The position numbers were made by a program, and so were the translations under genes. The notes under the pieces are model-generated. The model saw only the letters and a list, made by a program, of their open reading frames with translations, was not told where the DNA came from and ran no database searches. Shown one piece after another: positions 14,501-27,650 of a stretch of 64,000 nucleotides of DNA. Origin of the DNA: Mesaphorura yosii (Eukaryota; Arthropoda; Collembola; Poduromorpha; Tullbergiidae); contig WIXG01000009.1 in NCBI GenBank assembly GCA_009869945.1, positions 62,001 through 126,000 on the forward strand. Direction: 5' to 3'. How positions within the stretch are numbered: the first letter of the stretch is position 1; each line of letters begins with the position of its first letter.

Positions 14501-17500
14501 TCACGGGCTGCTGGATTTACTCGAAGCCGTCGCCACTGCGGCCGTCGCTGCTGCGGCGGGTGCGAAATTGTTGTAGTTCAAGTGGGGCGCGGCCGCACGC
14601 ACATGGGCGTGGGCGTGGGCGTGCGTGGTAGTTGGAGGACTCCAGTAGTAATTGTAGTACGGGCTGACGCGGGCAGCTTCCTTGAGCACCAGACACTGCA
14701 ACTCAGCTTGGGCTACGGACAGAGAAATCGTGTCTTGCTCACATCTTTCAATAAACCAAACCAGGCAGACCGTAGAAGGCAGTTAATGAACTTACACTGG
14801 ATGATCCGTGACGAGGCCACCTCCAAATCTCCACGATTGTCCTTCATGATGAGATAAAGAAGCGGCAGAGCTTCCCATGGCATGCGAAACATTTCCAGGA
14901 GCGCTTGTAGAGACTCTTTCATGTCTTCCATCAGAAACCCGCCGTTTGCGGTTGTACTGATTGGGATGGGGAGCCCTGCGAGACAATATGGGCAAATTTT
15001 TATTAAAATACGACGATTATTGTCTCGATTAATGACTAATGTCGCAGTGCAATGACTTTGAAGTAAGAAAATCTAGTCGGGCTGATGGTCTCGCTACAAA
15101 GGTACATGTGCTGGTTGAAGCTTACCTTGTTTATAATTGACCAAATTTACGCGAAAACTTTTTAATATCAACGGCTTTCCGTTCCCAACAAGTTAAATAA
15201 CAGACCAACTCCGTTCAGACGAAGGACGATATCACTGGCATGCGACAGCGAGAATGTCGAAAAACAAATATAAACAGTGGTTTATTTGTGAGCGCATTAA
15301 TTTTAATGTGTCTGCGGCCGATAATTTTTGTCTGGTCAAGTCAATCACAAAGAAGAACAGCGAAAAGAGGACAGAAGCAATGAAAATGGAACATTTTGAC
15401 AGTGCAATGCAGAAAGCAGAAGCTGTCGTCCCAAGTCATGATTGAGTTGAGAAATGTGATAAAAGTTGCAAAAATACAGTTCAATGTTCAAAACCTCTGC
15501 AGATAAGAGCTTATCAGTTTGAGATTGAGCTGAGGAGACGATATCACTTGTTGCAAATATCTTAGACTTTGTTCGAGTGCTTTATGCGATGCGATATGAT
15601 GTGAGTCTCGAGATGAAGCGAGACAGAGGCAGAGTCGAATTTTGCAACTTGCACTCGTTGAACATTCGATGAGTTGGTGACGGTGAAAGAGCAAAGGCCT
15701 TGCCTTGCCTCGCCAACATATTTATGTAGAGAGCTATCAGCTATCAGCTATCAGCGTACGCGTATGACGACAATGTTTCCAATGAGTACATAGAAGGGAG
15801 AATAGCATGAAACTGAAACAAAATTACGGGGAGGTGCTGAATTTCTGAGAAGCACAGCGCCTGGCAGGTCTGGCTGTCGACCTGATATGGAATTGGTGGC
15901 CTCAAACGTGGACGAGTCCGGTTTCTTAGTTTCTAGGTTGAAGTTTCTACAAAATATGATGATTTTCGCAGGACGCCTTTAGTCGCTTGCTGCTCGTTGC
16001 GAAGCATTCATTCCACACTTTGCCAGAGAATAAATAGCATAGCTGTTGAATATCTTTAAAAACTCATCAGCAAACTTTGAAATTCGATTGTGACGTGATT
16101 TTCGGGATTACCAAAGATAAATCATGAATACAGAGAGATTTTCGTGAAGTTCCATGCTGCATGTATGCGAGGCGGAGCGGAATTAACAGAGCGGCTTGGG
16201 GTAAGTTCTTCGTTCGTTTCATTTCGTAATTCGTCAAAAGTCTCAAAATGCCCCACCTTGAGATTTGAGATAATAAGACTTGGGACAACTTTATTATAAT
16301 TAAAACAAAATTACGTCGTTTCTATTGTTGAAAAGTTTACGTTTTGCGTTAACTTACTTTACAATTTGTGATCGCACTCGCAAAGAAGTCGTCTATTTCC
16401 CTTTCTGCCCCTGCATCCGTTACAAACAAGTATTAAACTTGAAGGATGTTCGGAGGTGAAATCAGTAAATTGTTTTCAACAATAGGCGAAGCGCTTTGAT
16501 TCACCGCTGCGCTGTGACGAAAATTAAATACAGACTTGCTTTGACTTAACTTGAATAACAGCTACAAGAATTAGCAAACTAAACTATTGGAAATGTACGC
16601 GTGGTGGTGACGCTGAGTAATACGAGATTTAAGATTTCTTTGCTTCAAAATTCCTTTGCATTCGCACGAGCCTCGATTTAATTTTTCATGGGAAATTTTG
16701 CTGGCTCATGACAAGCTCGTAAAGTTTGATACTAATTTAATTGTTCCTGAGTCCTTGAATCTGTTTATGAAAAGAATGTATTTATAGACACAAACTTTTG
16801 CGATTCTGCCAGAAGGTGACATCAACATAATCGTGCGCACCTAACATTTTATTACACTTCTTCGTGGTAGAAATAGTCTTGCATTTAAACTGTCACGTCG
16901 TGGCAATCAAATGTAGTTTAAAGTGAAGGGTTGGCATTGTTGAGCCAGCCAATCACAGACAGCTTGATTCATTCCACGTTCGACACAGTGCGGTGCTTGT
17001 TTCATTAAAATGAAGCGCAGGTGCACAGCACAATTACAATTATGAGAATGGCTGCTTCGTTTTATGGCTTGAACCTTCGCTTTGAATTTGAATCGAATGG
17101 AGGAACTCGCTCTCGCTCGGAGATTATGCTGCGTTGTATTTTGCAATCCGAATACTGAATACCAAATTTTAAAAATCAGCTCCCAACAAATAAACTGACT
17201 CATCTTCAGTGCACAAATAATTATATTACTTTATTCATAGTTTCTCGTCTGTTTAAAATTTATCCTTCTCGATGTGAAAAGCATTTTAGTACGCGAACGC
17301 CTGCCTCTCTAATAGCCCTTTGCTTATTCCCTCTCATTTGTGCGTCCTTTGAACAATGCAAATGCAAATCCTGGCATTGGCTATAAGGTTGCTCCGCTAT
17401 GTTCTGTTCTGGCAAGGCACTAAAATTTTTGTGATTAAAATGAAGGGTAAGTTTTAGTTTTATTGTAATCACTTTGGTATTAAATCCAAGTATTTTATGG

Positions 17501-20500
17501 CTTACGGCCACTAAAATATTCCATTCACCAGAGCAGTGCAGTGAAGATTTGAGTCTACTGCGAAGTTTCGTCTAACTTTTCACTGCGTAAATCGCTCGTA
17601 AAGATTATGAAATACTACCATCGTGTTAATTAAATCGAGGCAAAGCAGTGGCACAGGCAAAGGCACACACACAAGCAATAAGGTCGAAGATTCTCATTCT
17701 AGCACCCTTTTACAGTGCGATTACAGCGCAATGTGTCTTGGAAATTAATAAAGTAACAACTTGTGAAATTGGATTCGCATTCACAATCACATTCTAAACG
17801 AATTTTTCAAATGGGCTGTAAAAATCGCAAGTCGCCTTGCAGCTTGATTGTCAACGCATGGTTGAGGTTCTACTTTTTTTAATCAGCCGAGATTTCATTT
17901 TGTCATTTTTCAGTTATGACAGGAGAAACTTGCGAAATGTCAAATCGCTCGCCTTCGGCGTGTCGTCCCAGCTGCAACTTGTGCATATTTACATTTTTCA
18001 TAATTAAATTAAAATGACAGGAGCGCGTTAAGGTAATAATAGACAGCCTCACATTTAAAGATTTCAAAATACTTACTATAACAATTCATGATACAATCCC
18101 TATCGTATGACGTTTTTCACAGTTTGCGGTTCATAAAACACAAAACAATGCATGCGCTTTTGAATTATGACTTCACATGCCTGCCCGTGCGTTGAAGGAA
18201 AGAGAAACTTAAGAAGTCGAATCTCGAATGAATGGGGCAAAGTTAGACAAGAGGAATAAGCGAAACGAAGACGTGCTTTCGTGCTTACCGAATTGCGGCG
18301 GATGCATCTTCGCATTGTTGTTATTCGTATGCCGATGATTCTCAATTAGTTGCTCACTTCCAATTACAGATTGGGCCAACGGGATCGGCGGAGCTCCTGG
18401 ATTCACGGCAGAAATGGTCAAGCTGCTCGGGAGGGTCGTCGCGGTATACCGATGTCCGTGAGTGATCGCGGACGCTCTTTGGTGGTTAACATTGATCGAC
18501 ATGTCCTGCGGCAGTTGATGGAATGCTCGGCCATTGTCGGTGAGATGGCCGTGGCCGATGCTTGAGTGCCGACTTCGTTTGGGTGGTGATGGAAAAGAAG
18601 ACGATTTTTCCGATGGTTTCCCTCGAAACAGGGCTTCGGGGCGCACGATTGTGGGGTGGTGCGGAAAGAAATCTCGCTCTCGGGCAGAGAAACAGGCCGC
18701 GTCAGCCGAGTGTTTTCTATACTTGAGCTCTTGGTGGTTGTAGTTTTGGTTCATGCCGATGTGATTCTCTTTTATCTTTGTTGGTTTCAGTGAGAGCTGT
18801 GCGGGTAGACGGTGCAGATCTCCGTTACGGTGATTCAGGAACTTGTTGCGCTGAATCGAATGGTCCGTGTTCCTCAGCGGTGGTGGAGAAGGCCCAGGTC
18901 CTGAGCTGTGGTTGTGGGCTCTCTTCAGTTGCCGCTCGTACGGATTCGTGATTGGTGAGAATCGAGGTGGTTCGGGCGACACGGAGACCGACGTCCTTGT
19001 GATGATGACTCCGTCGTCCTCCGAGTCCCTCTTCTGGCCGTTGTTCCTGATGGCGGGTGCAGATTCGGGACCGGGCGACGTGCTGCTAAAGTTATCTTGA
19101 TGCATGGCAGCCCTCGCTGCGTCTTGAGCCTGCGCCCGCTGAAATGACTCGGAAAGCGGAGAAATGGCGGCGAGAGGGAAAAGCTCGGGATACAACGCCG
19201 CTTTGGCGGCCATCGCGGCGTCCTGAAATTGCAATAGTCTTATAGTCTTACATTGCCCTCATGTCATTGCTAATTTGTTCCATGTGTCGTGTAATTTGTA
19301 CTTTGTACATGAATTAAATCAATTGAATAAATCAAACTAACCTGTGCCTGAGCCCTCCTTAATGCGACCTTAGGTAAGAAAAATTCTTGCGTTAGTAGGT
19401 TCTTGTGCTATCATGATCATCATCATATTACATAATTTCGAAACTGTGTGCCTTGCATGCAATCAAAACGGAATCAGCAATCAGCACCTTTGTGCTCTTT
19501 GTCAATCATCCATCCATCGCCATGTCTTCTAATGCTGGCAGTAATGAAGCGAATGCTACCATGCTAATGTCAGAGTCAGTGTCGGTGTTATCATGTCGCG
19601 AGGGCGAGTGTAAGCCAAAGCCATGCTGCCGCTGCCTGCGTACAAAGTTCATAGCATGCCTCAGCCTTCACTTTTCACCAGCAGCTAAGCAAACGCAAAC
19701 AGCAATGAATTTATGAATTGAACCGAGCAGGGACAGATTTGCTGCTGCTAAACAACTTATGTAACAAGTATCGCTCTTTGTCATTGCGAATTTCATGATT
19801 TCATCCGTTTAACCTTCCGGAATCCTTGCACATTGTTCCGTCCCACCCGTAAGCGAATCGGAATTCCGCTCAGTCGCTCAACCCCAATTATAAACTTTGT
19901 GTTAGCTTTTACTGATAACGCAGCGCGTTACATCACCCGTTCGTATCATAAATTATTGGAACGTTGAGAATTGACGTGCATTGTAATTTGTAGTTCTAAT
20001 CTCAAGTGCGCTATCGCTGTCGCTTTTCCTTACTTTCTGCCATTGCGTTGGTTTCTCTTCCGCCTGTCTGCGTAGGTTTTTTATATTTCTGTTCTAACGG
20101 GCCTGAATTCGCATGGCGCATTCGAATTTTCACGCTAACAATTTTACTATTTGCACAGGACTTGCGTAATTTGTCCTGCCCGAGACGAGACGTCCTTGTC
20201 ATTTAGAAATGTGTCCATGGGCCTTTGTTTAGCGTAGTCAATGGACAAAGGAACTTCGCGAATTGATGGTCATTAAAATAAAATAAAATATGTATTAATA
20301 GAGAGCGGCGGGAATAAAGTAGATACTTTGTTTTCTGCAAAGCTAAAACTCTGTATAAACAAGCCGCTTTGTGCGATTAATTTAATTTAAGTTGAAATTT
20401 GAAAACAACTGCGATCTTTTGATCGGACGTTACCTTCATGTGAAATAACATTAAAATTATCCTTGCCAAATTAATAAACTGCCACTGCGTTATGACTTAT

Positions 20501-22474
20501 GAATATGGAAGCAATGTCTCAAAAACAAAGAAGTGCTTGATCTCCCGTGTAAAATGAACACAAGCACATTCCTTGACTTCTTGAACGTGTCAATTATTTC
20601 AACAGTTATTCTGAGCCAGCAGCCCTGTCTGCCGATTTGTCAAACTGTACGCACAAAATGATGAAATGACGACTCGCGTCTTACGATTTTAAAATCGACC
20701 AACCAAATCTGACAAAGTCATAAAATGCAAGAAAAGTGGAACAAATCTTTATTCTTTACGATGAGGAAAGTGTCACACTCGTCGCAATTGCGTAATTCCC
20801 ATCGTTAACTTTGTTACAGCGTTTGTTAAGCTTAAAGAATCAACTTGTTTTTCATCACAAAGTCATAATTCACAAAAGAAACGCGATGGCAAAACCTTGT
20901 GAGCTACTGACAGAGTTAATGCTGTCAACATTTTACGACATTTTGTCTTGGGTTTCAGACATGTTACGCATTGCGCCGTCCCAGTCAATTATTCAACCAT
21001 CTCATCTCGTCTTAAATAATGATTACGGGCAATGCGTAAAATAAAGCGTGTAAGAGCCCTGGATTTTAGGCTGTCATCATAAATTCTGACATTTTCATTT
21101 CCAGTAAGAGGCATGTCAAATAGTCAAATCCTTTCCTTCTTTCATTTCCAAAAAAACATGAGCATTGAAATATACTTTGCCTGTATTTTCAGTGAGATTG
21201 AACTCCCAGAGCGACCTGGACCTGAACTCATAAACCAAATTCACTATTCACGTGTTTTATGCGCTTATCGTAAAGAAATGTTTTGTGTTAACACTTCAGT
21301 TCGCACTTGAAAACATAGATAAACTGTGTAAAGTGCAAAAGAAATTGTTGCACTCTGCTTGATCATTGATACAATATAATGGTAAGCTCGTTGATCGTTA
21401 GTCGCTGAAACTCTTTGCAAGGCAAACCAAAGCGAAAGCGTGATCCAAGCTCGATGGAAATTTGCATTGAAGTATGCAGCGCAGTTGGCAGTCAATCAGT
21501 CAAACATCTTTGGTCTTATCATTGCAGTTTTGTTTTGCAGTCTAAGCATTTTTGTGGTTGCATATGCGTTTGCGCTACGCTACTCGAATTTGTAGTCGTC
21601 GTACCTGATCTGCCATAATTCTCTGACGATCTGCGGTCAAAGAACTGAAATAGAAATGCAAAAATATTACAAATAAGAAACACGGGGCTAACGAGGCCGA
21701 GCAGGCTTTTTCCAGTGCGACTTGAATGGTTTTTCGTTTTTATATTGCTACAAACCATCGCTTGCATCTGCACCGCCGATACGCACAGTAGCGCTTGTGA
21801 CCTTTCACGGGAATGTTCAGGTCGTGATTTCGACATCGAGCACATTTCGGGGTACGCGTCGATAGCTGAGCGTATGGGTCGAAGCCCTGGAGAAAGGAGA
21901 CAGTGTTTAGCATTCAGTAAGAGACAGAAAAGCAAATAGAAAATAGCAACAGGCACTGTGGGCAATTTCTTCTTTGGGTTCAAGAGTCGAAGGGTAGGAG
22001 AATCAAGCAAAGGCAAAACGAGAAGGAGAAACCAACCTTTAAAAGAACCTGTGCGGATGAAGAAGAAGAAGGAGACATCGCATTCGAATTTGAGTTCGCG
22101 TTCACGCTCATGGAGTTCATTATGATGGAACCGGTCGAGTTTCTCTTTGAGCCCGACCTGGAAGAGTGCGATCCGTTTGATGAAGGGCGGCTGCCACTCC
22201 CGCCGTCACGATCGCGATCGTAGTCCTGGTCGTGGTCATCATCATGATTGTTGCTGTCATTGGGGTGGTCGTGATCACGATCATGATTGTGTTCAACTCG
22301 ATTCTTGTTGTTGAAATAGAATTCCAATTCTTGCGAGTGTCTTGTCTCTGAATGGCGTTCTCTGTCGTCATTTGGTGGAGACGCTAGCAAAGGCTGGCGC
22401 AGGGGCTGCACCGCCGCCCGCTCCTCGTCAGATTGCTGGAGAATGGGCGAAGGTGGCCCCGATTGACCCGGCAT
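14501..22474 (-). CDS. dsx: Doublesex transcription factor
   Basis: Doublesex is the DM-domain factor that executes sexual differentiation in insects. Seven coding exons (22474-22037, 21886-21756, 21644-21605, 19368-19342, 19222-18289, 14975-14796, 14712-14501) close in phase to 653 residues. Residues 1-146 are low-complexity (Ser, and an Asp/His run). The DM zinc module reads [20 protein letters not shown], then [11 protein letters not shown], and continues [13 protein letters not shown] and VALRRAQAQ, with all zinc ligands present. A long Pro/Ser/His linker follows. The C-terminal dimerisation domain contains [19 protein letters not shown], closely like the fly PWELMPLMYVILK segment. The tail holds YYNYYWSPP, which recalls the fly male tail (YYNYY), then His-Ala and Ala runs. 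The ATG at 22474 is the first in its exon. An alternative donor at 22049 would drop four residues. Any non-coding 5' exon lies further right and was not found. Confidence 0.95.
14713..14795 (-). other. dsx: Last dsx intron (83 nt), possible retained intron with alternative stop
   Basis: If this intron is kept, the frame runs on from ...SSRIIQ into about 27 new residues starting [16 protein letters not shown] and stops at TAG (14715-14713). The AG of that stop is the 3' splice site itself. The spliced form has a 70-residue tail with YYNYY instead. The junction is close to where fly dsx switches between female and male ends. Confidence 0.6.
14976..18288 (-). other. dsx: Doublesex intron upstream of the dimerisation exon (3.3 kb)
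   Basis: By far longer than the usual 60-120 bp intron of the window. No exon with coding similarity was recognised in it. A seven-base unit agctatc is repeated three times at 15732-15752. I looked for the fly dsx repeat motif (a 13-mer ending in ATCAACA) and saw no cluster. Confidence 0.6.
15732..15752. repeat. Tandem repeat agctatc x3
   Basis: Three perfect copies of a 7-bp unit inside a dsx intron. It is too short to suggest a function. Confidence 0.85.
19342..19368 (-). other. dsx: 27-nt micro-exon completing the doublesex DM domain
   Basis: The exon encodes exactly VALRRAQAQ in phase 0, between acceptor ttacctaag and donor gttagt. It lies 2.2 kb from the 40-nt exon upstream and 119 bp from the exon downstream. 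These nine residues end the recognition helix of the DM domain, so they are essential to DNA binding. Confidence 0.93.
19369..21604 (-). other. dsx: Doublesex intron splitting the DM domain (2.2 kb)
   Basis: It separates the 40-nt exon (MADQ) from the 27-nt exon (VALRRAQAQ). I see no exon-like segment inside. Plus-strand open frames here lack splice context. Confidence 0.6.
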
Positions 22475-25400
22475 CCTGCTTCTGATTCGTTCCTGCAAAA
22501 GGAATTGCTGTCTTGAGTCATTCCTGAATCGTGAGTATGCATGAGACGTTTTGAGATTTCATGCCGTTTAATTTGTGGCACAAAATCCGTGAAATGAAAG
22601 TATAAGAAAAAGATTGCTTTGCCCGATTTGTTCCGTGCGTTCTATGTCCTTTCTTAATGGATAAAATACATCTTTGGCCCTTTTAATCAAAGGTTTAAAA
22701 GTTAATTAGCATCACGTATCAGCTAGCAAGTCCGTATCATAGCTAAATGATTCTAATGAATGAATGAAACTCAGGAGCGATGAATGGCTGTGGCTCTGTG
22801 CTATGGCACAAGATTGCAGGTTATTACATAATTTCACGCTCACCTCGATGAACTTTTCCACTATCTAATTCAGAATTATGAAAATGATGATCAGCGATAA
22901 TACTTTCTGTGCAAAACATTACTGAATGAGTCGCGAAGCAGAGTGAAGGGGCGAGGACTTCTCTGAAACTTGGATAAAAACATATTCTGGTGCGTGCAAA
23001 GTGCCAAGATGTTCGCGAAATTGACGACAGGCTAGAAACGTTGAAAACATCTTGTCATTTGACTTCAACTTTGACTTGACTTTGGATTTCGCAAAAGATT
23101 AAAATTAAGTGATGCGATGTGGTAGGCAATCGATCAAATGGGGCAACACGAGAAAAATGACACAGCAGCACAGCGTCCGGTCTCGACTCGAGAAGAGCAA
23201 GATCCCGAGTACTTTCATTGATCTTTGATGTGACAAGAAAGATGAGACGGTGCTCACATAATTTTATTCAATATTCCGGTTAAGAATTAGAAGAACAAAG
23301 TCAGTTATTGCGAGTTGCGATTGCGCTTTTACCCTGACTTTAAGTGCGGAGCAGATTTATGGAGTTAAATTGGATCGAAAAATTGCAAAAGACAAGGCAA
23401 AGACGTAAATGCACAATCAATCTGATTCATTAGCCCAGCGTTCAGAAAATCTCGACCTCAGACTCCATTCGTGTCTTGGCTTGGCTTGAAGGGCAGTTTA
23501 GTCAGAGGCTATCGAGATTGGTTATCTTCTCTGTAAAATTAAGCCAGAAGCCAGTCTTATTTATGCCAGACAGCCTGCTGCTGCTGCATGGATGCATGAA
23601 TTGCCAATTGCGAAAACTGCGCTGCACTGTCTCGCAAACTCGACGCTGCGCTATGTCGCGGTATACTAGAATGCTCCTTTTCTTCGTAATACTGCGTTTA
23701 TAAGCATAAGTCGAGACAAGGTCATTCCATAGCAACTTCAGAGCAGCGCAGCAGCCGCAAATTGCGTGGAGTTTAGCAGCGCCAACACAGAGATCAAAAG
23801 ACTTTTTTCCCCTGCCACACTCTTTAATCCCATTTTATTAATGCGATACAAAATTTACATTCGATTTAAATATTATTCGCCTCAGCCTTATTTGTGAACG
23901 AGAGATTTAAGGCTTTGAGTAGTTCTCAAGTCCCAAGTCCGTTATGACATGTGTCAATGTTGCGAATGCGAGTTGAGATCTGCAATGTCGCTGCCGCTGC
24001 AGCGTGCAAAACATGTTTGAATTAAGATTGGCTCACCAGTTAAGCGTTAGCGTTAAGCAGTATCCGATCGTCTTTGTCTTGTCTTGCATATGTACATGTA
24101 CTTTTCCTGGCCCGTTCTTCCAATACACCGCGTTGAGTTGCAGTCTGATTCTTCTCACTTTGCATTCGGGATCAGAAAAAACTTGATTGTCTCGTCTACA
24201 AGTTTGCAACTTTTTTCGATTATGCAAATCCTTAACGATCTTGTACTTGTACTTATAAATCTGGACCTGGCGAATTGGGACTTGAGTTCAGGAGTAGAAA
24301 AATGGTGAATTAAATGCACAGAACGGTACTGCTGTAAAGTTGAGGCCGGGTTTTTGTCTTGTAGTTGTCTAATGTAGCCGTGTCCACTTTTTGCGTGTGA
24401 CTGCAACGGCGTGCAACGTGAAAACGAAAAGATCATCAATGGCTAATTGGGAATGCACAACCATAATTGCACGACACGGCTGCCGTATAAAGCAATGCTA
24501 AAAAAAAACTTTCCGGTCGCCTCTTCTTCAATCCTGTTCAACTAACCAGTAATTTAATCTAACTTTAAAAGCGTTAAATTAATTGAAGGAAAGTAAAGCG
24601 AAATGCAAAAGGAATCCAAAGAAAGTGGAAGTGACACTGGGCAATTAAACTATTTCCATTGACTGACAGTTGTCACACAACCCCTTGGCGTGGAAAAAGT
24701 TTCTGAACAAAGTAAAAATCCAACGCAACTCAAGACAGGGTTGGCTGGTTGTGCTTGAGTCGTGATGTGAAAAACCACTGATGTAGTTGCACTAGTGATA
24801 CATGACTGCCCAACGTCAGTTTTGCACTGAGGCAAGCTGAAAAAAACAACCTACGGCCTCTCCCATAGCTGCTTTACGTTAGCGTTAGCGCAGATGCCCT
24901 ACAATGCAGGCAATGCAAGCACTGCGACGACTGCAGCACGGTAATGCACTCTTCTCCTGTCGCCCCGTACCCTGCCTGTCTACAATATTGTTGGTGAACT
25001 TGTTATCATCCCAATGCCAACAGTTCCAATCCCATTCTTCTTTGTACAAGCTACCAACTGCCAACTAAGTTTATGTTTTCGTTTCTACACGTGCGGCAAC
25101 AACTTTTATCGCCGAGCCTAGCCAGATTAGAAATCGTTAATTGCGGTATCAGCGTCAACGTCAGTGCCAGTGACCAGCAAATTTCTTGATGTCCCTTTGT
25201 GCCTTGCCTTTGTTGCAGCTAATTTAAGATCTTATTCCCATTTCCCATGCTTGTGCGCTTATGGAGTCAGTCAGGAGGATCCATTTCAGGTACCTCAATG
25301 CCGCAGCACAGCCAAGTCATTAATTGGCAATCATTGCGCTGTAGCTGCATGAGCTTCTGCGTATGTGTGCACGAGCAAAGCGCGCACGAGGGGATTGGAA

Positions 25401-25978
25401 ACGTGATGGAAGCAACTTATGAGCAAAATTAAGGTAATAGCAATCAGTTTGAAGGCTACTCAAAAAATTTAATGTTGAGGCCACGTAACAGTGAACAGCA
25501 TACAGCGAACATTCTTAAGGGAAAAAGAATCTATTTAGCACTCAGCCTTGCGCAATGAACACGGTCGTGGTCGAGGTTCCCAAACCTGATGCTGGCTTCG
25601 CTTCAACGTGAACGTTAGGCGCTATGCATTCTGGATCCCAAACCTGTTGCCTGCTTACCAATGCCCAGCACCTTGCTGCATTTTGCATCTTTTATCTTGC
25701 TCTTTTCCAGCATGAGAGCATACCAATTTAAATATGGCATGCATTTAACGCCCAGTCAGAAAAACAACGAACCCTCAGTCAAGTTAGTCGAAAACCTGAC
25801 ACAATGACTTGTAAGATCTACGCCCTCATATCATCCAGAATTTTGGGGGAGATACTGAGCTGAGAAATGGAAGACAAATTCAGCAGCATCATTTGACCAC
25901 TTCTTCCTCCTTCCTTGGGAATCCATGCCAGTTGAGTTTGTAGGTAGCATCCGCGTGAAGAATTCTGGATCGGGGGAG
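22475..25978. other. Gene-poor stretch 5' of the dsx coding region
   Basis: About 3.5 kb. The dsx coding exon is preceded by an acceptor (ccttttgcag at about 22497), so this probably is intron and promoter sequence of dsx. No coding segment, repeat family or RNA gene was recognised. Confidence 0.5.
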
Positions 25979-26518
25979 TTACTCCAACCAGCGTCTCGTG
26001 GTAATGAAGTACCCGGATTTAAAATCGGAAGATTCGTTTTCGAATTCGTAATCTGCGATGAATGGGGCGTCGATGTTATTTGGTTCAGCTGACATGTCAA
26101 TGCAAACACTGAGAAGGTCACTTAGCGTCATGTCATGCACCTGATTTTTTCCGTAGAGTCGCCAAGAAATTGCTTAATTGCGACTTTTTGAGCTGTGGCT
26201 GCCCTTGCCGGTCTAGCGTTTTTAAGACCCTGTTCGGCTTATAAACTCCGACCAGGACGAGCCTTTCAATTTCAGTTTCAGTGGAGTCTTCAATTCCAAT
26301 CCGCTGGTGTTGTCCATGGTCATGATTGCCACTTGTGTACAAATCAACTTCCTCACTGTCTGGCAGCAGATGCAGGTAAAAACGGCCATCATACTCCTTA
26401 GTTTTGCAATAATAGTAGATCTTCTGATCACTATTTGTCGAGTATAGTGGTAGTAAAACTTCTGCTGGCGGATATGTGTCCACGTAATTTCTTAGCCGGA
26501 ATAGCGTTCTCAGACCCA
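25979..26518 (-). CDS. Possible orphan gene, two 3' exons
   Basis: I do not recognise this protein. A 126-codon open exon (26518-26141) starts right after an acceptor (ggccacag) and ends at a GTGCAT donor. An 88-nt intron of the local size class leads to a terminal exon (26052-25979) that stays in phase and stops after RRWLE. The segment reads as soluble, with charged stretches such as DSTETEIERLVLVGVYKPNR and KSQLSNFLATLRKK. There is no ATG in the first exon, so 5' exons would be needed. I found only weak candidates near 26560-26700. A chance open frame is possible. It would lie nested in or just upstream of dsx on the same strand. Confidence 0.35.
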
Positions 26519-27650
26519 CTGTGGCCGGAGTTATAAGTTGGAAGTAACTGTGACATTGTTTAACGGATTTTGGACCACCAGTTTCACGAATAGTTTCAAC
26601 ACTATGCAGCTACTCATCACCTACGAAGTAAACGAAATTTTCGTGGCAGTTGCTTTGTGTATGGTTGAAAATTTGAATTATTTGGCTTTTTCATGAGCTA
26701 CTAGGCTTACAAGTCATTGTGTCAGGTTTTCGACTAATTTGGCTGAGGGTTCGTTGTTTTTTTTGGCTGAGCAGTTAATTTATTCTCTTCAAATATTAGT
26801 CATGAGGAAAATGACTATTAATTTCTCACCTGACCTTCGGCAAGGAGAATCTCACAGAGTTGAGAAATAGAATAGAAATGAGCAGAAATGGCCGACTGCC
26901 GCATTCACGTTCTAGTTCACGTGAGCAGAGCGAGGACAAAGACGCTGGTTGTGCTTTTATGCTGATATCAAGGTCCGACCAAATTGCAACATAATACATA
27001 AGGAATTTTTAGGCCAATTGGTAAATGTATAGTAAATACCCATCATTATCATTAACACTGGACTGCTCTTGCATTGCATGGCCATGACAATGGCAATGGA
27101 AATTAGTGGCACACGCTGCTGTGACTGTGGATGAGTGACTGTGATTATCTATAAAGAATGCTCAGTCTGCATTGCATAAGGCAGGTAAATGAAAGTCGCA
27201 AGGGGACGAGCGGACACGGGCGCTGCGAACAGACTATAAATACAAATGACAATGACAGAGTACCAGGCCGTTGCTGTTTAGAAATGTGCACAACTTGTTT
27301 TATTGTTTATTGCCTACCTATTGTTTTAAGAGTCCAGACTGCCGAACTCACCATTTGCATCAGCGTGAGCTCAGCCACAAACTGTACGACATCCATATTC
27401 GTTGTATTGCTTCTCATTTCGGTGGTGGCCGACCGTATTTTATAGTGTCTTTAAAAGCGAATACGGAAACAGCGACTCGCCACTCACAGAGACGACTCGA
27501 CTACTTCGGTTTAATTCCTGCTCCTACCTGAATTCAGATGCCAGGAAGAAGCCGCATTTGCGTTTGAGTTTGTGTTCGCATTATGGCAAACCTCATAATT
27601 TGGGGCGTTAAATTAACCTGAGCCGCCACGCCGCACCGAGTTGAGCCTGC

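Noticed and set aside
21519-22016. 165-codon minus-strand open frame overlapping the DM exon
   Set aside because: It reads the DM exon in the wrong frame. The spliced frame gives the zinc-finger domain.
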